Shown here one piece after another: positions 61,326 to 64,000 of a DNA stretch of 64,000 bases. Location: positions 17,103-81,102 of the forward strand of contig CALERN010000005.1 of NCBI GenBank assembly GCA_937907575.1. Direction: 5' to 3'. The position numbers were made by a program, and so were the translations under genes. This DNA is from Lepagella sp002404675. Lineage in GTDB: Bacteria; Bacteroidota; Bacteroidia; Bacteroidales; Muribaculaceae. The notes beneath the pieces were generated by a model, which was given only the letters and a program-made list of their open reading frames with translations, was not told where the DNA came from and did not search any database. The number at the start of each line of letters is the position of its first letter. The first letter of the stretch is position 1.

Positions 61326-62729
61326 TTATACGAGGTCGTTTGCCACTTCCGCGCCGCCCTTGGCTGCTGCGGCTTTCTCGCCTGAAGTCTCGCGGATGAA
61401 GAGGACGCAGACCGCGCCGACGAGCAGCAGCACGCCGGCGGCCACGAGCATCACTACTTCGGGGGCGACTTCGCCCGGTGTGGAGAACAGCGAGAGCACC
61501 GCGCCGCCGAGGGCGGCAGCCACTATCTGCGGCACACATATCGTGCCGTTGAACAGCCCGAGGTATGTCCCCATGTGTCCGCCGCTGAGCGAGTTGGTCA
61601 GTATGGTGAACGGCAGCGCGAGCATGGCAGCCCATGCGCAGCCTATCAGCGCGTAGGAGATGAACAGCAGGTACTGGTCATGTATGAAGTATGTCGAGAT
61701 GAACCCGATGCCTCCAAGCGCGAGGCTAAGGATGTATATGAACTTGCGGTTCTTGAAGCAGGGTATGAGGGCAGCCCACACGATAGAGCCGACAGCCTGT
61801 ACTGCGAACAGCACGCCCACCCAGTCTCCGGCGGCCTGATATGCCTCGGTCGTGGTGTCGAGGATGACCTTGCCGGCATCGGTGACGACCGTGGGCGTGT
61901 CGAAAGCGTTGTGGGCGACAGTGCCGTTGGTGTACGTCCACATGAACATGAACGCGCTCCAGCAGAAGAACTGCACCAGCCCTACGGTCCAGAACGTCTT
62001 GGGGGCGTTGGCGAGGAGCTTGAAGATGTTGGTCTTCTCCTTCTTGGCGTTCTCGGTGATGCCGTGGTATTCAGCGTATACCTTCGGCGGATATTCCTTG
62101 ACGGTCACGCTGGTGTAGATGACGCAGAGTATGAGTATCGCCGCCCCGACATAGAACGAGTATACGACCGTGTCGGGGATAACGCCCTTGGGGGCGGTCG
62201 CCGAGATGCCTATCGCGGTGAAGAGGAAGGGGAAGAGGTAGCCCGCCAGGCTGCCGGCGTTGCAGAGGAAGCTCTGTATGGAGTACGCCAGCCCCTTCTG
62301 CTTCTCGTTGACCATGTCGCCGACCATCATCTTGAATGGCTGCATGGCCATGTTGATTGACGTGTCGAGGAACATGAGCGACAGCAGCCCGAATATCATG
62401 GCCGCGCCCACGCCCATGCCGAAGCTGCCGGCGTTGGGGAGCATGCACATCACGAGGACTGCGATGAGAGCGCCGATGAACAGGTATGGTATGCGCCGTC
62501 CGAAGCGCGTCCAGGTGCGGTCGCTCAGCACGCCGATGACAGGCTGGATGATGATGCCCGCCAGCGGCGGCAGTATCCAGAAGTAGCTCAGGTTGTGCGG
62601 GTCAGCGCCGAGTGTGGCGAAGATGCGCGATATGTTCGCGCTCTGCAGCGCGTAGGCTATCTGCACTCCGAAGAACCCGAAACTCAGGTTCCAGAGTTTC
62701 CAGAAACTTAGGTTGGGAGGAGTTTTCAT
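61326..62729 (-). CDS. MFS sugar transporter (SLC45/GPH-like)
   Basis: 467 residues with 12 probable membrane spans. The N-terminus LSFWKLWNLSFGFFGVQIAYALQ and SDRTWTRFGRRIPY (loop 2-3 MFS signature) match the maltose/sucrose-type symporters of Bacteroidota. It probably imports an oligosaccharide with protons. No sugar enzymes are adjacent. A modest hairpin (61149-61177) follows the gene. Confidence 0.88.
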   Translation of the reverse strand: MKTPPNLSFWKLWNLSFGFFGVQIAYALQSANISRIFATLGADPHNLSYFWILPPLAGIIIQPVIGVLSDRTWTRFGRRIPYLFIGALIAVLVMCMLPNAGSFGMGVGAAMIFGLLSLMFLDTSINMAMQPFKMMVGDMVNEKQKGLAYSIQSFLCNAGSLAGYLFPFLFTAIGISATAPKGVIPDTVVYSFYVGAAILILCVIYTSVTVKEYPPKVYAEYHGITENAKKEKTNIFKLLANAPKTFWTVGLVQFFCWSAFMFMWTYTNGTVAHNAFDTPTVVTDAGKVILDTTTEAYQAAGDWVGVLFAVQAVGSIVWAALIPCFKNRKFIYILSLALGGIGFISTYFIHDQYLLFISYALIGCAWAAMLALPFTILTNSLSGGHMGTYLGLFNGTICVPQIVAAALGGAVLSLFSTPGEVAPEVVMLVAAGVLLLVGAVCVLFIRETSGEKAAAAKGGAEVANDLV

Positions 62730-62800
62730 GAAAGTGTCGAATTTATGTGTTTGTCAAATAATATGTTATGTGTCAAGTGTTTCGGAAGTGTCGCCGCCGT

Positions 62801-63649
62801 TCAGGCGATGCCGATGCGGCTGTAGAGCCAGCTTATCTCGTCAGCCCAGAGCGAAGGGTCGGGCGTTTCAAGTATCAGGGGGATTCCGTCGAGCCGCTCG
62901 TCGTTCATCAGGCGCGTGAACGCCTCCTGGCCGAGGGTGCCGCGCCCTATCTGCTCGTGGCGGTCGATGCGCGAGGCCAGTTCGCGCTTGTCGTCGTTGA
63001 GGTGCATGCCGCGCAGGTACTTGAAGCCGATGACTTGGTCAAACTCGCGCCAAGTCCGCTCGTAGCCTTCGGCGGTCTTGAGGTCATACCCGGCAGAATA
63101 AGCGTGGCAGGTGTCGATGCACACGCCCACGCGGCTCTTGTCCTCGACCAGCTCGATGATGCGTGCTATCTGCGCGAAGTCATAGCCGAGGTTGGACCCC
63201 TGGCCGGCAGTGTTCTCGATGACGGCTGTCACGCCCTGGGTCTTGCCGAGGGTGATGTTTATGGACTCTGCTATGAGGCGCAGGCACTCGTCGGCGCTGA
63301 TTTCGTTCAGGTGGCTTCCGGGGTGGAAGTTGAGCATCGTCAGCCCAAGGGCCATGCACCGCTGCATCTCCTCGAGGAATGACTGGCGCGACTTGGCGAG
63401 CTTCTCGCTGTCGGGGCTGCCGAGGTTGATGAGATAGTTGTCGTGGGGGAGTATCTGCTGCGGGGTGTAGCCGAGCAGCTCGCACTGTTGCTTGAACCGC
63501 TCCGCCTCCTTCTCGCTGACAGGCTTTGACGACCAGCGGTTGCTGCTGCCTGTGAAGAGGGCGAAAGCCTTTGCCCCCAATTCGTTGGCGCGGCCTGGGG
63601 CGTTTGACACGCCTCCCTGGCTGCTTACATGTGCTCCTACATATTTCAT
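62801..63649 (-). CDS. nfo: Endonuclease IV (AP endonuclease)
   Basis: 282 residues from ATG at 63649 (MKYVGAHVSSQGG); the 16 earlier codons overlap the promoter. It cuts at abasic sites in base-excision repair, using three zinc ions. Seen: GAHVSSQGGVSNAP, LNFHPGSHL, VIENTAGQGSNLG, VGVCIDTCHAYSAGYD and HLNDDK. Promoter -7 TAACTTTGC at 63694-63702. Confidence 0.97.
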   Translation of the reverse strand: MKYVGAHVSSQGGVSNAPGRANELGAKAFALFTGSSNRWSSKPVSEKEAERFKQQCELLGYTPQQILPHDNYLINLGSPDSEKLAKSRQSFLEEMQRCMALGLTMLNFHPGSHLNEISADECLRLIAESINITLGKTQGVTAVIENTAGQGSNLGYDFAQIARIIELVEDKSRVGVCIDTCHAYSAGYDLKTAEGYERTWREFDQVIGFKYLRGMHLNDDKRELASRIDRHEQIGRGTLGQEAFTRLMNDERLDGIPLILETPDPSLWADEISWLYSRIGIA

Positions 63650-63693
63650 AAGTCCGTGACAAGTTTGGCTGTATGCTGCCGTTTTTACCGGAT

Positions 63694-63702
63694 GCAAAGT
63701 TA
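63694..63702 (-). promoter_or_regulatory. Promoter -7 element for nfo
   Basis: Minus-strand TAACTTTGC, 45 bp before the nfo ATG, which supports the shorter start. Confidence 0.65.
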
Positions 63703-63751
63703 CTTCATTTTCTCCGAAATCGGAAATATTCGCCCCTCAAACGCCGCAGCC

Positions 63752-63828
63752 GTTCGGTCTGTTCGGTCTGTTCGGTCTGTTCGGGCGTTCGGGCGTTCCC
63801 AGCCCCCGAACACCCGAACAAGCCGAAC
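63752..63828. repeat. 9-bp tandem repeat followed by inverted repeats
   Basis: GTTCGGTCT occurs three times in tandem (63752, 63761, 63770), then GTTCGGGC twice (63779, 63787). CCCGAAC (63805, 63813) and GCCGAAC (63822) follow in inverse sense. The block can fold into several alternative hairpins. It lies between the nfo promoter and the HTH gene stop and may end the latter's transcript. Confidence 0.8.
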
Positions 63829-63843
63829 ACACGCCAGCAAGGT

Positions 63844-64000
63844 TCATTCGGCGGACAGCTGTAGCTTCTTGGCGCGGCTGTGGGCTGTCGATACCGAGAT
63901 GCCGAGAGCCTGGGCTATCTCGCGGTATGTCTTCCCCTCCTCGAGCATGCGGCGTATGGTGGAGTTTATGCGGTCGTCCTCCTTGTCGGTCTGCTCGCGC
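63844..64000 (-). CDS. C-terminal end of a helix-turn-helix protein (partial)
   Basis: The last 51 or so codons of a minus-strand gene whose start lies beyond the right edge. The sequence ends MLEEGKTYREIAQALGISVS followed by a basic tail (SRAKKLQ), a clear helix-turn-helix of the resolvase/sigma-4-like kind. The rest of the protein is unseen, so its role cannot be given. Confidence 0.7.
   Translation of the reverse strand, partial: REQTDKEDDRINSTIRRMLEEGKTYREIAQALGISVSTAHSRAKKLQLSAE

Noticed and set aside
61575..62360. 261-codon plus-strand open frame
   Set aside because: Antisense to the MFS transporter, whose membrane pattern is clear.
63673..63864. 63-codon plus-strand frame over the 9-bp repeats
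   Set aside because: Its low-complexity translation is produced by the repeat itself and it overlaps the end of the HTH gene.

Overview
The window looks like chromosomal DNA of a Bacteroidota bacterium, most likely order Bacteroidales and plausibly a Muribaculaceae-type gut commensal (family-level placement is inference). Supporting signs: Bacteroidota promoters (TTG, 20 nt, TAnnTTTGC) in front of most transcription units; a type IX secretion C-terminal sorting domain; a Mfa/Fim-type fimbrial cluster; OMP beta-barrels and SPII lipoproteins; DPP4; archaeal-type ProS; and the long PurL and PurF forms. Coding density is high, with mostly housekeeping genes and short, coupled overlaps. No rRNA, tRNA or CRISPR array was recognised.

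Layout. 1-8966: one long minus-strand unit, purL, lipoprotein, a MurB/metallo-hydrolase fusion, a Yip1-like membrane protein, smpB and a PurF-type amidotransferase cut by the window edge. 9053-10715: a flippase. 10722-15135: a minus operon cdsA, udk, an LptB-like ATPase, a CPBP protease and holA. 15162-18988: priA with two small OMP barrels. 19111-21410: a T9SS cargo protein with promoter and terminator. 21420-22575: a repeat-rich scar with a decayed IS30 transposase. 22730-25929: uvrA and a small lipoprotein. 25957-32189: carA, carB, tsaD and a CinA-like gene lacking its first domain. 32241-33557: malic enzyme. 33937-36644: nrdD-nrdG. 36665-42695: proS, DPP4, an unknown six-TM protein and miaA.

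42958-49441 is a fimbrial locus: a long structured leader, an OmpA/DUF3575 protein, a Mfa2/FimB-like lipoprotein, a fimbrillin with InlB-like repeats and a tip-like protein ending in a FISUMP domain. 49706-55744 holds pyrF, prfA, a SpoU methyltransferase, a lipoprotein, a seven-TM AraC-type regulator, a ladder of four direct repeats at 21-22 bp, and a small secreted protein. 56272-58931 is an operon of a nitroreductase and a HaeII-type restriction-modification pair. 58956-64000 holds serC-serA, an MFS transporter, endonuclease IV and the end of an HTH gene.

The most striking non-coding signal is a family of 93-95 bp elements (six full copies, one half copy) at 21.4 kb and 49.5-61.3 kb. Each has two inverted arms; each arm is GTAG followed by a hairpin (GGACACGG, 4-nt loop, CCGTGTCC). 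This is the architecture of enterobacterial REP/BIME sequences, but the sequence is unrelated to any REP I know. The second candidate is the self-contained module of membrane-embedded AraC regulator, operator ladder and small secreted protein at 54030-55744.
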